Below are positions 45,690-56,690 of a stretch of DNA of 64,000 nucleotides, piece after piece. Source of the stretch: Motilimonas cestriensis. GTDB lineage: Bacteria; Pseudomonadota; Gammaproteobacteria; Enterobacterales; CBDFNC01. The notes beneath the pieces were generated by a model. The model saw only the letters and a program-made list of their open reading frames with translations, was not told where the DNA came from and made no database searches. The stretch's first letter is position 1, and each line of letters starts with the position of its first letter. The position numbers and the translations under genes were made by a program. The DNA lies in the NCBI RefSeq assembly GCF_021295315.1, contig NZ_JAIMJA010000018.1, forward strand, positions 22,948-86,947. The letters are read 5' to 3'.

Positions 45690-48365
45690 ATGTCTGGAAA
45701 TAAAGTCAACGCTAAACATACGTTCACCGTTAACGGCCAAGCTTATCACTACTACCCCATCGCTGCTGCGCAAGCTACCGAACAAGGTGGCGTTGATCGC
45801 TTACCAGTCTCAATCAAAATATTACTCGAAAACTTGCTACGCCATCATGGTAACGATACAGATAACCAAGCCGCCATTGACGCCCTCATCAGCAGCCGAG
45901 GCCACGCAAGTAGCAAAGAGATAAACTATCAACCAGCGCGCGTGTTAATGCAGGACTTTACCGGCGTACCCGCGATTGTAGATCTTGCAGCTATGCGCGA
46001 TGCATTAGTTAAGCAAGGGCGAGACCCGCAAAAAGTAAATCCGCTAGCCAAGGTTGATCTGGTCATCGATCACTCGGTTAACGTCGATAAGTTTGCTAAT
46101 TCATCAGCATTTGAAGAAAATGTCGCCATTGAAATGGCACGAAACGACGAGCGTTATGCCTTTTTAAAATGGGGCCAGCAAAATTTTCAGAACTTTAGCG
46201 TAGTGCCGCCAGGTACCGGCATTTGTCATCAGGTCAATCTTGAATATCTCGCTAAGGTGGCATGGACTGAAACCAACGAAAACGAATGCGTGGTTTATCC
46301 CGATACACTGGTTGGAACCGACAGCCATACCACTATGATTAATGGTTTGGGCGTACTCGGCTGGGGCGTAGGCGGCATTGAGGCTGAAGCTGTGATGCTC
46401 GGTCAGCCAATTTCTATGCAAATACCCGATGTGGTTGGCTTTGAGTTAACCGGTAAGTTGGCCGAAGGCATTACCGCGACAGACTTAGTGCTGCAGGTGG
46501 TGCAAATGCTAAGGCAACATGGCGTGGTCGGTAAGTTTGTCGAATTTTATGGCGCAGGCTTGGCGCACTTGCCATTGGCAGATCGCGCCACCATCGCCAA
46601 TATGGCACCTGAATATGGCGCTACTTGTGGTTTCTTCCCGGTCGATCAACAAACCCTTGATTACTTAGCCCTAACGAACCGCGATCAACAAACCATTGCA
46701 CTGGTGGAAAGCTATTGTAAATTACAGGGGCTATGGCGCGATGAAACCACGGTCACGCCTAACTTCTCTGAGACCTTAACACTGGATATGAGCACAGTGG
46801 AGCCAAACCTAGCGGGACCGGGTCGCCCTCAAGATCGCGTCCCCATGCGCCAGCTTAAAACAGCCACAGATGATTTTATTGCGCTAAATGGTAAAGGCGC
46901 GCAGCAATCGACAGCGTTTCCACTTAACACCGGTGCTGATGATCAAGCTCTGCATCATGGCGATCTCGTGATTGCAGCTATTACCTCCTGTACCAATACC
47001 TCTAATCCGGCGGTGATGCTGGCAGCGGGATTACTCGCTAAAAAAGCCATCGCAAAAGGATTAGTGACCAAGCCATGGGTTAAAACCTCCCTCGCCCCCG
47101 GCTCTCGGGTGGTAACCGACTATTTGCAAGCCACTGGTTTACAACAGTCGTTAGATACCTTGGGCTTTAACTTGGTTGGCTATGGTTGCACCACTTGTAT
47201 CGGTAATTCCGGTCCATTGCCCGTGGAGGTACAAGAATGCATTGTAGAGAACGATCTCATTGTCTGCGCGGCGTTATCTGGCAACCGTAACTTTGAAGGC
47301 CGAATACATCCACTGGTGAAAGCGTCTTGGTTAGCCTCGCCACCATTGGTGGTCGCGTATGCACTCGCGGGCACCACGCGTATCGATCTCACTCAAGAGC
47401 CCATTACCACCAGCCCTGACGGCGAAAAGGTCTATCTAAAAGATATTTGGCCCAGCAATGCTGAAATTACCGAGTGTCTTAAAAGCGTTAGCCATCAAAT
47501 GTTTGAACAACGTTATAGCGCGGTGTTTGACGGTGACCCAATATGGCAAGCCATTGAGGCTGGTAAACAAGCTAATTACGCCTTTTCAGAGCAGTCTACT
47601 TACATCCAATTACCGCCGTTCTTTGAACCGGAGTATCGCGATAATAACAGCAACATTGTTAACGCTCCGATCCTCGTGATGCTGGGTGATTCGGTGACCA
47701 CCGATCATATCTCACCCGCTGGCGCGATTGCCAAAGACAGCGCCGCGGCTGATTATTTACGCAGTAACGGCGTGAGTGAAGCCGATTTTAACTCTTACGG
47801 CTCAAGGCGCGGTAACCATCAAGTGATGATGCGTGGCACCTTTGCCAATATTCGCATTCGCAATGAAATGACGCCCGAGCGCGAAGGCAGTTACACCCAT
47901 CTTCAAGGGCAGTCTACACCATTATTTATCTATGATGCGGCCATGACATACCAGCAAGAAAAGCGTGCCAGTGTCGTCATTGCCGGTAAAGAGTATGGCA
48001 CCGGCTCAAGCCGAGACTGGGCCGCGAAAGGCACGCTATTACTCGGGGTTAAAGCCGTGATAGCAGAAAGTTTTGAACGCATTCACCGCTCTAACCTTGC
48101 TGGTATGGGCGTGTTGCCATTACAGTTTATGCCGGGTGAAGACAGAAAGACATTACAGTTAACTGGTAATGAGTCGTTCGACATTTTAGGTTTGGACAAA
48201 AAAATGCAGGCCAATCAAACCTTAAATGCGGTGATCCATTATTCGTCCGGTGAGCAGCGTAACATTCAATTACGGTCGCGACTCGATACCGCGGTAGAAG
48301 TTGAATATTATCGCGCCGGCGGCGTGCTGACTTATGTGCTTAATCGCATGGCCGCTGAGCGTTAA
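45690..48365 (+). CDS. acnA: Aconitate hydratase A
   Basis: 891 aa, the AcnA length. It interconverts citrate and isocitrate in the TCA cycle. The [4Fe-4S] ligands are in TSCTNTSNP and YGCTTCIGNSG. Substrate residues are in LVGTDSHTTMINGLGVLGWGVGG and GKEYGTGSSRDWAAKG. The swivelling domain 4 begins around MLGDSVTTDHISPAGAI. AAGGAGAT lies just before the ATG. It is followed by fumC, another TCA gene, after a hairpin. Confidence 0.95.
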   Translation: MSGNKVNAKHTFTVNGQAYHYYPIAAAQATEQGGVDRLPVSIKILLENLLRHHGNDTDNQAAIDALISSRGHASSKEINYQPARVLMQDFTGVPAIVDLAAMRDALVKQGRDPQKVNPLAKVDLVIDHSVNVDKFANSSAFEENVAIEMARNDERYAFLKWGQQNFQNFSVVPPGTGICHQVNLEYLAKVAWTETNENECVVYPDTLVGTDSHTTMINGLGVLGWGVGGIEAEAVMLGQPISMQIPDVVGFELTGKLAEGITATDLVLQVVQMLRQHGVVGKFVEFYGAGLAHLPLADRATIANMAPEYGATCGFFPVDQQTLDYLALTNRDQQTIALVESYCKLQGLWRDETTVTPNFSETLTLDMSTVEPNLAGPGRPQDRVPMRQLKTATDDFIALNGKGAQQSTAFPLNTGADDQALHHGDLVIAAITSCTNTSNPAVMLAAGLLAKKAIAKGLVTKPWVKTSLAPGSRVVTDYLQATGLQQSLDTLGFNLVGYGCTTCIGNSGPLPVEVQECIVENDLIVCAALSGNRNFEGRIHPLVKASWLASPPLVVAYALAGTTRIDLTQEPITTSPDGEKVYLKDIWPSNAEITECLKSVSHQMFEQRYSAVFDGDPIWQAIEAGKQANYAFSEQSTYIQLPPFFEPEYRDNNSNIVNAPILVMLGDSVTTDHISPAGAIAKDSAAADYLRSNGVSEADFNSYGSRRGNHQVMMRGTFANIRIRNEMTPEREGSYTHLQGQSTPLFIYDAAMTYQQEKRASVVIAGKEYGTGSSRDWAAKGTLLLGVKAVIAESFERIHRSNLAGMGVLPLQFMPGEDRKTLQLTGNESFDILGLDKKMQANQTLNAVIHYSSGEQRNIQLRSRLDTAVEVEYYRAGGVLTYVLNRMAAER

Positions 48366-48380
48366 GGCTAAACGTAAACC

Positions 48381-48402
48381 TGATGGGCCGGCAGGCCCAT
48401 CA
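48381..48402 (+). terminator. Hairpin between acnA and fumC
   Basis: TGATGGGCC-GGCA-GGCCCATCA, 9-bp perfect stem, no T run. Probably reduces rather than blocks read-through into fumC. Confidence 0.5.
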
Positions 48403-48456
48403 ATTACCTTGCTATTCCCCTCTTTGGGTTGCCTACTTTGAATTGAAGGAAATAAA

Positions 48457-49821
48457 ATGGATTTACAATACCGCACAGAAAAAGACAGTTTAGGTGAAGT
48501 AAACGTGCCATCAAACGCCTTGTTTGGCGCACAAACTCAACGTGCCAAAGATAACTTCAACATTAGTAGTCTGCTGATGCCCGCCCAATTTATTCAAAGT
48601 CTCGCCCTGATTAAAGCTTCTGCCGCCAAAGTGAATGGCCAATTGGGCTTACTGGAGCCAACCGTTGCAGATGCCATCTATCACGCTGCAATGACTTTAG
48701 CTGCAGGCCAGCATATTGAGCAGTTTCCCGTCGACGTATTTCAAACAGGCTCTGGCACCAGTACCAATATGAACGCCAATGAGGTGATCGCTAGCCTTGC
48801 CAGCGAACAACTCAAGCAAACCATTCACCCCAATGATGCGGTAAATTGCAGTCAGAGTAGTAATGATGTCATTCCAACCGCCATTCACGTCAGTGCGCAA
48901 TTGGCCATTTCACAACAACTACTCCCTGCTTTAACTAAGCTACAAGCAACGTTAGCAGCAAAAGAGCAAGACGTGGCTGGCCAGCTTAAAACCGGCCGTA
49001 CCCATTTAATGGACGCCATGCCTCTGAGCTTAGCACAAGAGCTTTCTGGCTGGCGCGCGCAATTATCCCTAGCGGCAAATAGAATTACAGACAGTCAAAA
49101 AAGATTATGCCAAATAGCACAAGGTGGAACCGCCGTTGGCACAGGAGTCAATGCCCCCGATGATTTCGCCGCACTATTTGCCCAGCAATTATCAAGCTTG
49201 ACTGGTCAACCATTTAGCAGCGCCGATAATCTATTCAGTGCGTTAAGTAGCCAAGACACCGCGGTTGAAGTATCAGGCCAGCTAAAAGCATTAGCAGTCG
49301 CGTTACTGAAAATAGCCAATGATTTACGCTGGATGAACAGTGGCCCGTTAACTGGCCTGGCTGAAATTACTCTTAAACCGCTGCAACCGGGCAGCAGTAT
49401 CATGCCCGGCAAAATTAACCCCGTGCTACCCGAAGCCGTGGCAATGGCAGCGGCGCAGGTGATAGGTAATGACACAACGATTACGATTGCTGGCGGCTCA
49501 GGCAATTTTCAATTGAATGTGATGCTACCGGTAATTGCTTTCAACTTATTGCAAAGTATTGAACTACTCACCGGAAGCTGCGACGCCTTAATGACCACCA
49601 TTGCTGACTTTACAGTGAATGCTAGCCAGTTAGAGCAAAGCTTAGCTCGTAACCCTATCTTAGCGACCGCCCTGAATAACGAAATTGGCTATAACAAGGC
49701 AGCCGAGATAGCTAAGCGTGCCTACGCGGAAAAGCGCCCAATATTAGATGTCGCAAAAGAGATGACCGATTTAGACGAGGCTTATTTAGCTAAGTTGCTC
49801 AACCCCGAAGCCTTAATTTAG
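48457..49821 (+). CDS. fumC: Class II fumarate hydratase
   Basis: 454 aa iron-independent fumarase. The lyase signatures are in order: SGTSTNMNANEVIA, SQSSNDVIPTAIHV, the His site KTGRTHLMDAMPLSLAQE, and the loop GSSIMPGKINPVLPE. It converts fumarate and malate. Downstream of acnA on the same strand; GAAGGAAA precedes the ATG. Confidence 0.95.
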   Translation: MDLQYRTEKDSLGEVNVPSNALFGAQTQRAKDNFNISSLLMPAQFIQSLALIKASAAKVNGQLGLLEPTVADAIYHAAMTLAAGQHIEQFPVDVFQTGSGTSTNMNANEVIASLASEQLKQTIHPNDAVNCSQSSNDVIPTAIHVSAQLAISQQLLPALTKLQATLAAKEQDVAGQLKTGRTHLMDAMPLSLAQELSGWRAQLSLAANRITDSQKRLCQIAQGGTAVGTGVNAPDDFAALFAQQLSSLTGQPFSSADNLFSALSSQDTAVEVSGQLKALAVALLKIANDLRWMNSGPLTGLAEITLKPLQPGSSIMPGKINPVLPEAVAMAAAQVIGNDTTITIAGGSGNFQLNVMLPVIAFNLLQSIELLTGSCDALMTTIADFTVNASQLEQSLARNPILATALNNEIGYNKAAEIAKRAYAEKRPILDVAKEMTDLDEAYLAKLLNPEALI

Positions 49822-50231
49822 CATGATTAACATGCTCCCTCTCCAGAGCCAACAAACCCTTTAATGGGCCATTGCGCTAATAGCAGCCGCAATGGTTCAT
49901 CAAAAGAGCATATTGGCAAATACTCACATCAATAAGCTGCCATTCACTCCTTGCTCTTTTCCCTTAAACACCTCCCTTAGTACAGAGAAAATAAGTACTC
50001 AGAGAGTACTCTGACAGACAGCGCCCAGCCAGAATCAACAACACAAAACAGTTTAAATCACCTAGTGCTTTTCCCCTACTTGGATCTATTTTTATCAAGC
50101 TACACTAAAGTAATCATCAAATAAAAGGAGGTGTTAATGGCGAAGTTGAATCTTTTATAAATGACATTAACCCTCACCTACAACCCAAGTTAATTGCGTC
50201 GGGTTCTAGGGTGAATAAAAGGAATGAGACC
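49822..50231 (+). other. Intergenic region with a hairpin and two micro-frames
   Basis: A hairpin CCATTGCG / CGCAATGG lies near 49869-49897. At 50125-50134 a perfect Shine-Dalgarno (AAAGGAGGTG) precedes ATG 50137, opening a 7-codon frame that ends at 50160. A second 10-codon frame starts at once (50161) and ends 50193. No longer gene is seen. They may be leader-like frames or the remains of a gene start. Confidence 0.4.
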
Positions 50232-52514
50232 ATGCAAACGATTGTTAAAAAGCTTAGCTATTTTCCATTAACACTCACCCTTGCCGCAGTGATATCGGGC
50301 TGTGATTCAAACACGGCTGAAATTCACTGGACCAGCTATGGGGTGCCGCACATTAAAGCCAATAACTACACTGCACTGGGCAAAGGGCTTGGCTATGTGA
50401 TGGCACAAGACCGCGCGTGTAACTACCTTGACGGTATTATTACCGCAAAAGGCGAGCGCGCTAAGTTCCTAGGAGCAGGTATCAATAATACCAACATTAC
50501 CTCCGACTTTGCTTATCTACACTTAGCCACTTACCAAAATGCAAAAACAAACTTTCAGCAACTTGATCCTAGAAGCCAAGCGTTGATGACTGGCTTTACT
50601 AAAGGATTTAATCATGCGGTACAGAAAAATAAACATTACGCAAAAGAGTGTGCAGCACTCGTGCAACCGATAGATCAATACGATCTGTATGCACTTAACC
50701 AATCATTAAATTACTGGGCATTTGTTGAAGTATTCTTGGCTGAGATTGGCTCAGCACAACCAACGGCACCCAGCGCGAACAAGCGGCTATTAAACAAGCC
50801 CGATTCGTTCCTTGATAAAATGAAGGGCAGCAACGGTTGGGCATTAGGTAAAGCAATGACCGACAGCGGTAAAGGCATGCTACTGTCAAATACACACCTG
50901 CCCCATGGCGGCAAATTTGCTTGGTATGAAGCGCAGCTCACTATCCCTGACGAACTGAATGTCTATGGCAGTTTTTTACCCGGTTTTGTTACTCCTGCCC
51001 TTGGCTTTAATGAGCGTTTCGCTTGGACGCACACTTGGACCAACTCAACGCCAGGCTCGGTTTACACGTTAACTCCCGCCGCTGATCAAGCATTAGCGTA
51101 CCAATATGGCAATCAAGTTAAGCCACTGCAAGCCAACAACTATCAGATTAGTGTTAAACAACCCAATGGCTCATTATCTGAGCTATCACGGACCTTATAT
51201 TCAAGTCACTACGGCCCGATCATCGAATTTACGGCACAAGGCCGATTTGTCAGCTTGAAAGATGGTGCCAGCCAACGCAGTGATCAAACTGATTACTGGC
51301 TAAAATTAGCCCTAAGTCAAAATGTAGATGACGCCATCGCTTTAAATGAACTCGGCTATCGCACTGGCTCACAAAATATAGTGATGTCAGATGATAAAGG
51401 CAATACCTTCTATGCTGACTTGGCATCCGTGCCTGATCTCAGTGCAACAGCGCGGTCAATCATCAACGCAGTACCTGAATTACGCGCTTGGGGCGGTGTA
51501 TTGCTCGACGGCTCTAATCCCGTCTTTGAGTGGCAACAAGCCGTTCCTTTTAACCAAGTACCACAACGCCAATCTGAACATTATGTACAAAATGCCAATG
51601 AATCCCCTTGGCTGGTTAATATCGAAAACCCCATTGTTGGCTATTCGCCCCTATATGGACCCAGTGAATACCCGCAATCACCACGCACTCGATTAAGTGT
51701 GGCAATGCTTGAGCAATTTAAAACAAGTGGTAAAAAAGTCACCCTAGGGGATCTGCAACATACCATGGCCGACAAGCGCATCTTTCAAGCTGAGTTGGTC
51801 ATTGAAGACTTGATCCAACGCTGCCAAAGCTATGATCAAGTGCAAGTGAACGACGAGACTGTCAACATAACACAAGCTTGCCAAGTACTATCGAACTGGG
51901 ACAAAAAAGCCAATATCGACAGCGTTGGCACTCATATATTCAGAGAATACGCCTTGCAGTTTTACAAAATTCGCGATTTGGCCAGTTGTAATGGCCAATG
52001 TTGGCTAACTCAATTTGACCCACAAGATCCGGTTAATACACCGGCTGGTTTGCCCGCGGTATCAGATCCAACTACCGATCTTCATCTGGTCGCATTAGCC
52101 AAAGCAGTCATCCAGCTTAACCAAGCCAATATTCCTTTAAACGCCCCTTTAGGCAACATTCAATCCCTCGTCAAAGGTGAAGCGGAGTATCCTATTGCGG
52201 GTGGGTATGGTGACGTGACAGGCAGCTTTAGTACTGTTGCCGATAACATGTCGCAAAACCCTGCTAATGCACTAACGGAAAAAGGCTATCGCATTAATGT
52301 TGGCGACAGCTTTATCTTTCTCGCGGAGTTCACCAACCAAGGTGTAAATGGACGAAGTGTGCTGCTTTATAGTCAATCAAATAATCCAAACTCACCCCAC
52401 TACTTTGATCAAGCCCCCTTAATCGAAGGCGCGCAATACAAACCAATACGGTTTAAGCAAACCGACATACTCACCGATGAGGATTACCGCTTTGAGCTGG
52501 TTTATATTAAATAA
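50232..52514 (+). CDS. Penicillin-acylase-family lipoprotein (N-terminal nucleophile amidase)
   Basis: 760 aa. A lipoprotein signal ends VISGCDS. The domain order is that of penicillin acylase/acyl-homoserine-lactone acylases. The autocatalytic Ser is in KGSNGWALG, and the partner regions include LGFNERFAWTHTWTN and VQNANESPW (oxyanion/Asn). Chemistry is likely cleavage of an amide from a lactone or side-chain acyl group. The start at ATG 50232 has AAAGGAATGAG before it; a GTG frame at 50211 would place charged residues ahead of the signal. Confidence 0.85.
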   Translation: MQTIVKKLSYFPLTLTLAAVISGCDSNTAEIHWTSYGVPHIKANNYTALGKGLGYVMAQDRACNYLDGIITAKGERAKFLGAGINNTNITSDFAYLHLATYQNAKTNFQQLDPRSQALMTGFTKGFNHAVQKNKHYAKECAALVQPIDQYDLYALNQSLNYWAFVEVFLAEIGSAQPTAPSANKRLLNKPDSFLDKMKGSNGWALGKAMTDSGKGMLLSNTHLPHGGKFAWYEAQLTIPDELNVYGSFLPGFVTPALGFNERFAWTHTWTNSTPGSVYTLTPAADQALAYQYGNQVKPLQANNYQISVKQPNGSLSELSRTLYSSHYGPIIEFTAQGRFVSLKDGASQRSDQTDYWLKLALSQNVDDAIALNELGYRTGSQNIVMSDDKGNTFYADLASVPDLSATARSIINAVPELRAWGGVLLDGSNPVFEWQQAVPFNQVPQRQSEHYVQNANESPWLVNIENPIVGYSPLYGPSEYPQSPRTRLSVAMLEQFKTSGKKVTLGDLQHTMADKRIFQAELVIEDLIQRCQSYDQVQVNDETVNITQACQVLSNWDKKANIDSVGTHIFREYALQFYKIRDLASCNGQCWLTQFDPQDPVNTPAGLPAVSDPTTDLHLVALAKAVIQLNQANIPLNAPLGNIQSLVKGEAEYPIAGGYGDVTGSFSTVADNMSQNPANALTEKGYRINVGDSFIFLAEFTNQGVNGRSVLLYSQSNNPNSPHYFDQAPLIEGAQYKPIRFKQTDILTDEDYRFELVYIK

Positions 52515-52573
52515 CCGCAGGTTCCTAAGCAGTTTAAACAAGGGACTTGTCTAAGATCGAGCCAAAAACACTG

Positions 52574-52605
52574 CCCCTGAGCAACGAGTAATCATTGCGC
52601 AGGGG
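52574..52605 (+). terminator. Hairpin after the acylase gene
   Basis: CCCCTGAGCAA / TTGCGCAGGGG, stem with one mismatch and a 10-base loop, 60 bp past the acylase stop. No T run. Confidence 0.45.
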
Positions 52606-52736
52606 CCTTGAAATAACCATTGAAGTACAAGACTTTTGGATAAAAATCATTTTGGACAATAAACTACCCATTTCACTTTTTATCAAAATGCTTCAAGGTT
52701 ATGTGGTGCAGGAGGCGAGAAACCTCTGGCAAGCAA

Positions 52737-53213
52737 TCATGGCTTTTTACATGAAAATTCAAGGGCTCTTTCAGGATCATTAGGCAAAGACCAACCTGGT
52801 CCAGTGCTGAGTTCATAATCTAATCTCAACATCTCATTTTCATGAATTACAATAGGGGCGCATCGACGAAAACGAGTACAAATACAGTACTCACCCGTCT
52901 CTAGTTCATGTTCATAAAAACCTTTCTCGTCACTTTGTATTGACACTAATGGTGTCACGGCTTCATTTAGATCCATTGAAGGTTGATCATAAAAAATATC
53001 AATGTTGAAACCTGAGGCAAATTCAACATGGTTATCACCAATATCATCATGGCTAGTTATCGCACCAAAAACCCCCTGAGTAATTGAGAGTTTATTTTTC
53101 ACATCTAGTGGCACAGGTTGGTTATCTGAGGACTCACTAGTGCAAGAAATTAAAAAACACGCAAAAATGGGCAATATTGATTTAGGAAAAAATTTGTTGC
53201 TTAGATAGTTCAT
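52737..53213 (-). CDS. Lipoprotein, unknown
   Basis: 158 aa. The signal ends in LISC, so the protein is lipid-anchored. The mature part has paired cysteines (CICTRFRRCAP, FSCKKP) and a Phe/Tyr-rich core that resembles a carboxypeptidase-regulatory-like beta sandwich (SIQSDEKGFYEHELETGEYCI). Function is not recognised. It borders the integron array and runs in cassette orientation, but no clear attC lies at its 3' side. Confidence 0.6.
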   Translation of the reverse strand: MNYLSNKFFPKSILPIFACFLISCTSESSDNQPVPLDVKNKLSITQGVFGAITSHDDIGDNHVEFASGFNIDIFYDQPSMDLNEAVTPLVSIQSDEKGFYEHELETGEYCICTRFRRCAPIVIHENEMLRLDYELSTGPGWSLPNDPERALEFSCKKP

Positions 53214-53338
53214 TCTTCACTCTTATAATTGGCTTAGTCTAACTGAAATGTCTTTAAGGTGTCTGTTTAGCAAGTTAACTGACCAGGGTAACTAATGGAC
53301 ATTAAAGAATCCCACCAAAAAAAATTATATATTTTTGA

Positions 53339-53878
53339 CTAAATTTTACTAATGATAAACAGCGCTCTTTCTTTAACTGAAACCTTAGGCACTTCAATTA
53401 AGTCATAGCCAAATTTAATATATGCGCTCACCATTTCATGGTATGTCGCGATTGCTTCAATGAAGTCCTGCTTTCGTTCAGCGTCATATTCATAGATTTC
53501 TTCCCAAGGTGGAAAAATGAAAACTTTACGGCAATAAATTAGTTCACCACATTTCGCTAGCAAAAGATCCGATATAGGTATGCGCTCAAGTTTACTGTAC
53601 CCATACGAGTCGATAATACTTCGGTCGTAGAGCGTAATTTCAGAACCACCAAAGTTCTCGTAATTATCGATTTCTTCAAGAACCATTTCGTCTCGAAATG
53701 CAGCCTTGTCCAACCAAGGTAATGCCGTACCTTGCGATTCTACTTGGGCTTGGATAACTTTTCGCCCAACTTCAGGTACACTCGCGTACCCAATCTGGCG
53801 CAGATATTCGATAACTGAAGTCTTTCCTGAACCTGGGCCACCTGTAAAAACTACTCGATTATTCAAACAAAACTCCAT
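53339..53878 (-). CDS. AAA-type P-loop NTPase cassette gene
   Basis: 179 aa. Walker A is VVFTGGPGSGKTSVIEYL, with an adjacent LYDRSIIDSYGYSK region and FIFPPWEEIYEYD, the pattern of small AAA_28-type kinases or NTPases. It reads like a metabolic kinase or nucleoside-handling enzyme, but no substrate can be named. It is oriented like the cassettes and bounded on its 5' side by attC 53886-53965. Confidence 0.72.
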   Translation of the reverse strand: MEFCLNNRVVFTGGPGSGKTSVIEYLRQIGYASVPEVGRKVIQAQVESQGTALPWLDKAAFRDEMVLEEIDNYENFGGSEITLYDRSIIDSYGYSKLERIPISDLLLAKCGELIYCRKVFIFPPWEEIYEYDAERKQDFIEAIATYHEMVSAYIKFGYDLIEVPKVSVKERALFIISKI

Positions 53879-53885
53879 AGACGGT

Positions 53886-53965
53886 TAACGCCGTAATTTG
53901 CGACTTTCGAAAGTGGAGACCGAAGGCCGGAGCTTTTGACAGCCCGACACCTATTCTTATTGTTA
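53886..53965 (-). repeat. attC site 1
   Basis: 80 bp from TAACGCC to TTGTTA on the plus strand. In cassette orientation it starts TAACAATAAGAATAGG and ends GGCGTTA, with the inner core TTTCGAAAG. The ynfA-like gene's stop lies in its R'' side. Confidence 0.7.
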
Positions 53966-54295
53966 TGTGGTTCTTGGCGCGAACATGATGATTGCCATTC
54001 CCAGCATCGCTACACAAACACCTACTATGTCCCATAGGCTAGGTCGAATACCGTCTACGACCCACAGCCATAAGATAGCTACGAAAATGTAAACACCGCC
54101 ATATGCTGCATAAACTCTACCTGCTGCTGTTGGATGTAAAGACAATAACCATGCAAATAGAACAAGGCAGAAAGCTGCTGGTACCAATAACCAAACAGAT
54201 TTATCCTCTTTCAGCCAAAGATATGGCAAATAACAGCCTAAAATTTCTGCAATAGCTGTTACAAAGAAAAGACCTATCGTTTTGATTTCTAGCAA
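53963..54295 (-). CDS. YnfA/UPF0060-family small membrane protein
   Basis: 110 aa, the family length (108). Four hydrophobic helices; YnfA family motifs [27 protein letters not shown] and the tail [23 protein letters not shown]. It is a small-multidrug-resistance-like fold of unproven transport. It sits alone in a cassette whose stop codon is inside attC, typical of integrons. The IS3 element is inserted 41 bp upstream. Confidence 0.85.
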   Translation of the reverse strand: MLEIKTIGLFFVTAIAEILGCYLPYLWLKEDKSVWLLVPAAFCLVLFAWLLSLHPTAAGRVYAAYGGVYIFVAILWLWVVDGIRPSLWDIVGVCVAMLGMAIIMFAPRTT

Positions 54296-54336
54296 CTTAA
54301 ACTCCTATTAATGCTGCAACCACAATCGTGGTAGAG

Positions 54337-55592
<1,256 letters not shown>

Positions 55593-55650
55593 GAGCGACC
55601 CATTACTGGGCCGACCCCACACAGTTCCGGACGTGCGCTGATTTAAAAAC
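55593..55650 (-). mobile_element. Possible group II intron 3' end fragment
   Basis: On the minus strand, GCGCACGTCCGGAACTGTG then GGGTCGGCCC-AGTAAT-GGGTC resembles a domain V-VI tail of a group II intron cut by the IS3 insertion, which lies flush against it. Similarity is by eye only; the 55651-55874 stretch beyond shows nothing recognisable. Confidence 0.35.
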
Positions 55651-55874
55651 ACAAGACCGCATCGAGCTTTTGCGCTCTTAAGTTATATATTCGCGCGTGT
55701 AAATCACCACGCACCTAGTACCAATCTACGTGAATAAATCGCTTACTCACTCTTGGTCTTTCTATGGCCTAATACATTAGCATCTTCTTGAAATTACACC
55801 AATTGTAACTTCGTCTGCCACTTCGCCTATTCAACCATTTATATAAACTGTGCAGCACATAAATTTACAGCCTA

Positions 55875-56107
55875 TCTAGGCTGAGTCTTTTGTCAGGCAG
55901 GCCAAAGTTTACTGCACCAAATACAGTGCTTGCTATTGCCGTTGCTGCAACAGCTACTGGGAATTGAGCCACTGAGCCAACCGACGCGAACTTGCCCTTA
56001 CATCCCTCCAGTTCGTCTTGAGAAAGGCATTCAGGCGAAGCGCAGTTAACGCTCAATGCAGCAATTTACTTAATAAGAAAGGAAATCGAGCTTATCGAGG
56101 CTCCGGG
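55875..56107 (+). pseudogene. IS91-family element 3' remnant (transposase C-terminus and ori end)
   Basis: Translated on the plus strand this gives LHQIQCLLLPLLQ and a GIEP-like segment, matching the last 35 residues of the intact IS91 transposase at 62585-63625. It then continues through GTCTTGAGAAAGGCA and CAATTTACTTAATAAG to the terminal CTCCGGGG, as at 63772-63872. Between the two parts about 170 bp present in the intact copy are missing. Its junction lies in a damaged attC. Confidence 0.75.
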
Positions 56108-56137
56108 GATAATCTGAGCATTGTCCAACAATTGAAT

Positions 56138-56177
56138 ATGGGGGGGTCGGCTTCGCGACACCTATTCTTATCTGTTA
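56138..56177 (-). repeat. attC site 2, left half lost
   Basis: Only the R'' half remains: TCGGCTTCGCGACACCTATT then CTTATCTGTTA. The same CACCTATTCTTAT is in attC site 1, so the two sites belong together. The other half is replaced by the IS91 remnant. Confidence 0.55.
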
Positions 56178-56639
56178 GGCACTTTCTTCACCAAGCCATA
56201 TTTTTTCTACGTACCCAGGTTCTTTCAGCTTTTTGAGTTGTTTTACCAAACCAGCCACACTAAGTTTCTTAAGTGCTTCTGGTAGCTCATTGTTTAGTAT
56301 TTTGTATACACTTGACCAATCGGCCTCTGTTTCAACTCTGCCATGATCGAATCTCAATAGCTCTGAGTTATATTCTAGTTTTTTATTAAAGCTATCAGGT
56401 GTCAGTTTGTATGGATACTCCATTGGTTTAGTTGCATATTTCTTTTTAGGAGCATCCATGAACCCAAAGTCTTTGGGTCTAGCACAAAGCACGAAAGCTT
56501 TTGTTCCAGTTTGTTGAAATCTCCCACCTAAGCCGATGTACCCAATAACCCAATTATCAAGCTCTTTAAACGCAAGGGCTTTACCGATGAATTCGAATCC
56601 ATCTCTCTCTAGCTGATTCAAAAAGTCTGTGTAATTCAT
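56175..56639 (-). CDS. Cassette gene, unknown, 154 aa
   Basis: Not recognised. A soluble protein with a mixed N-terminal half (KELDNWVIGYIGLGG) and a helical Lys-rich C-terminal half (ALKKLSVAGLVKQLKKLKE). No signal or membrane segment. Its stop overlaps attC 2 and its start abuts attC 3, so it fills one cassette exactly. Confidence 0.6.
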   Translation of the reverse strand: MNYTDFLNQLERDGFEFIGKALAFKELDNWVIGYIGLGGRFQQTGTKAFVLCARPKDFGFMDAPKKKYATKPMEYPYKLTPDSFNKKLEYNSELLRFDHGRVETEADWSSVYKILNNELPEALKKLSVAGLVKQLKKLKEPGYVEKIWLGEESA

Positions 56640-56647
56640 TTTATGCC

Positions 56648-56684
56648 TAACGCCCGTAGCTGCTCCGACTGCCTGCGATTGTTA
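56648..56684 (-). repeat. attC site 3, short
   Basis: 37 bp, TAACGCCCGTAGCTGC to GCGATTGTTA. Both core boxes are present but the inner part is only about 20 bp, well below usual attC length. Possibly a deleted or minimal site. Confidence 0.5.
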
Positions 56685-56690
56685 TACGCT

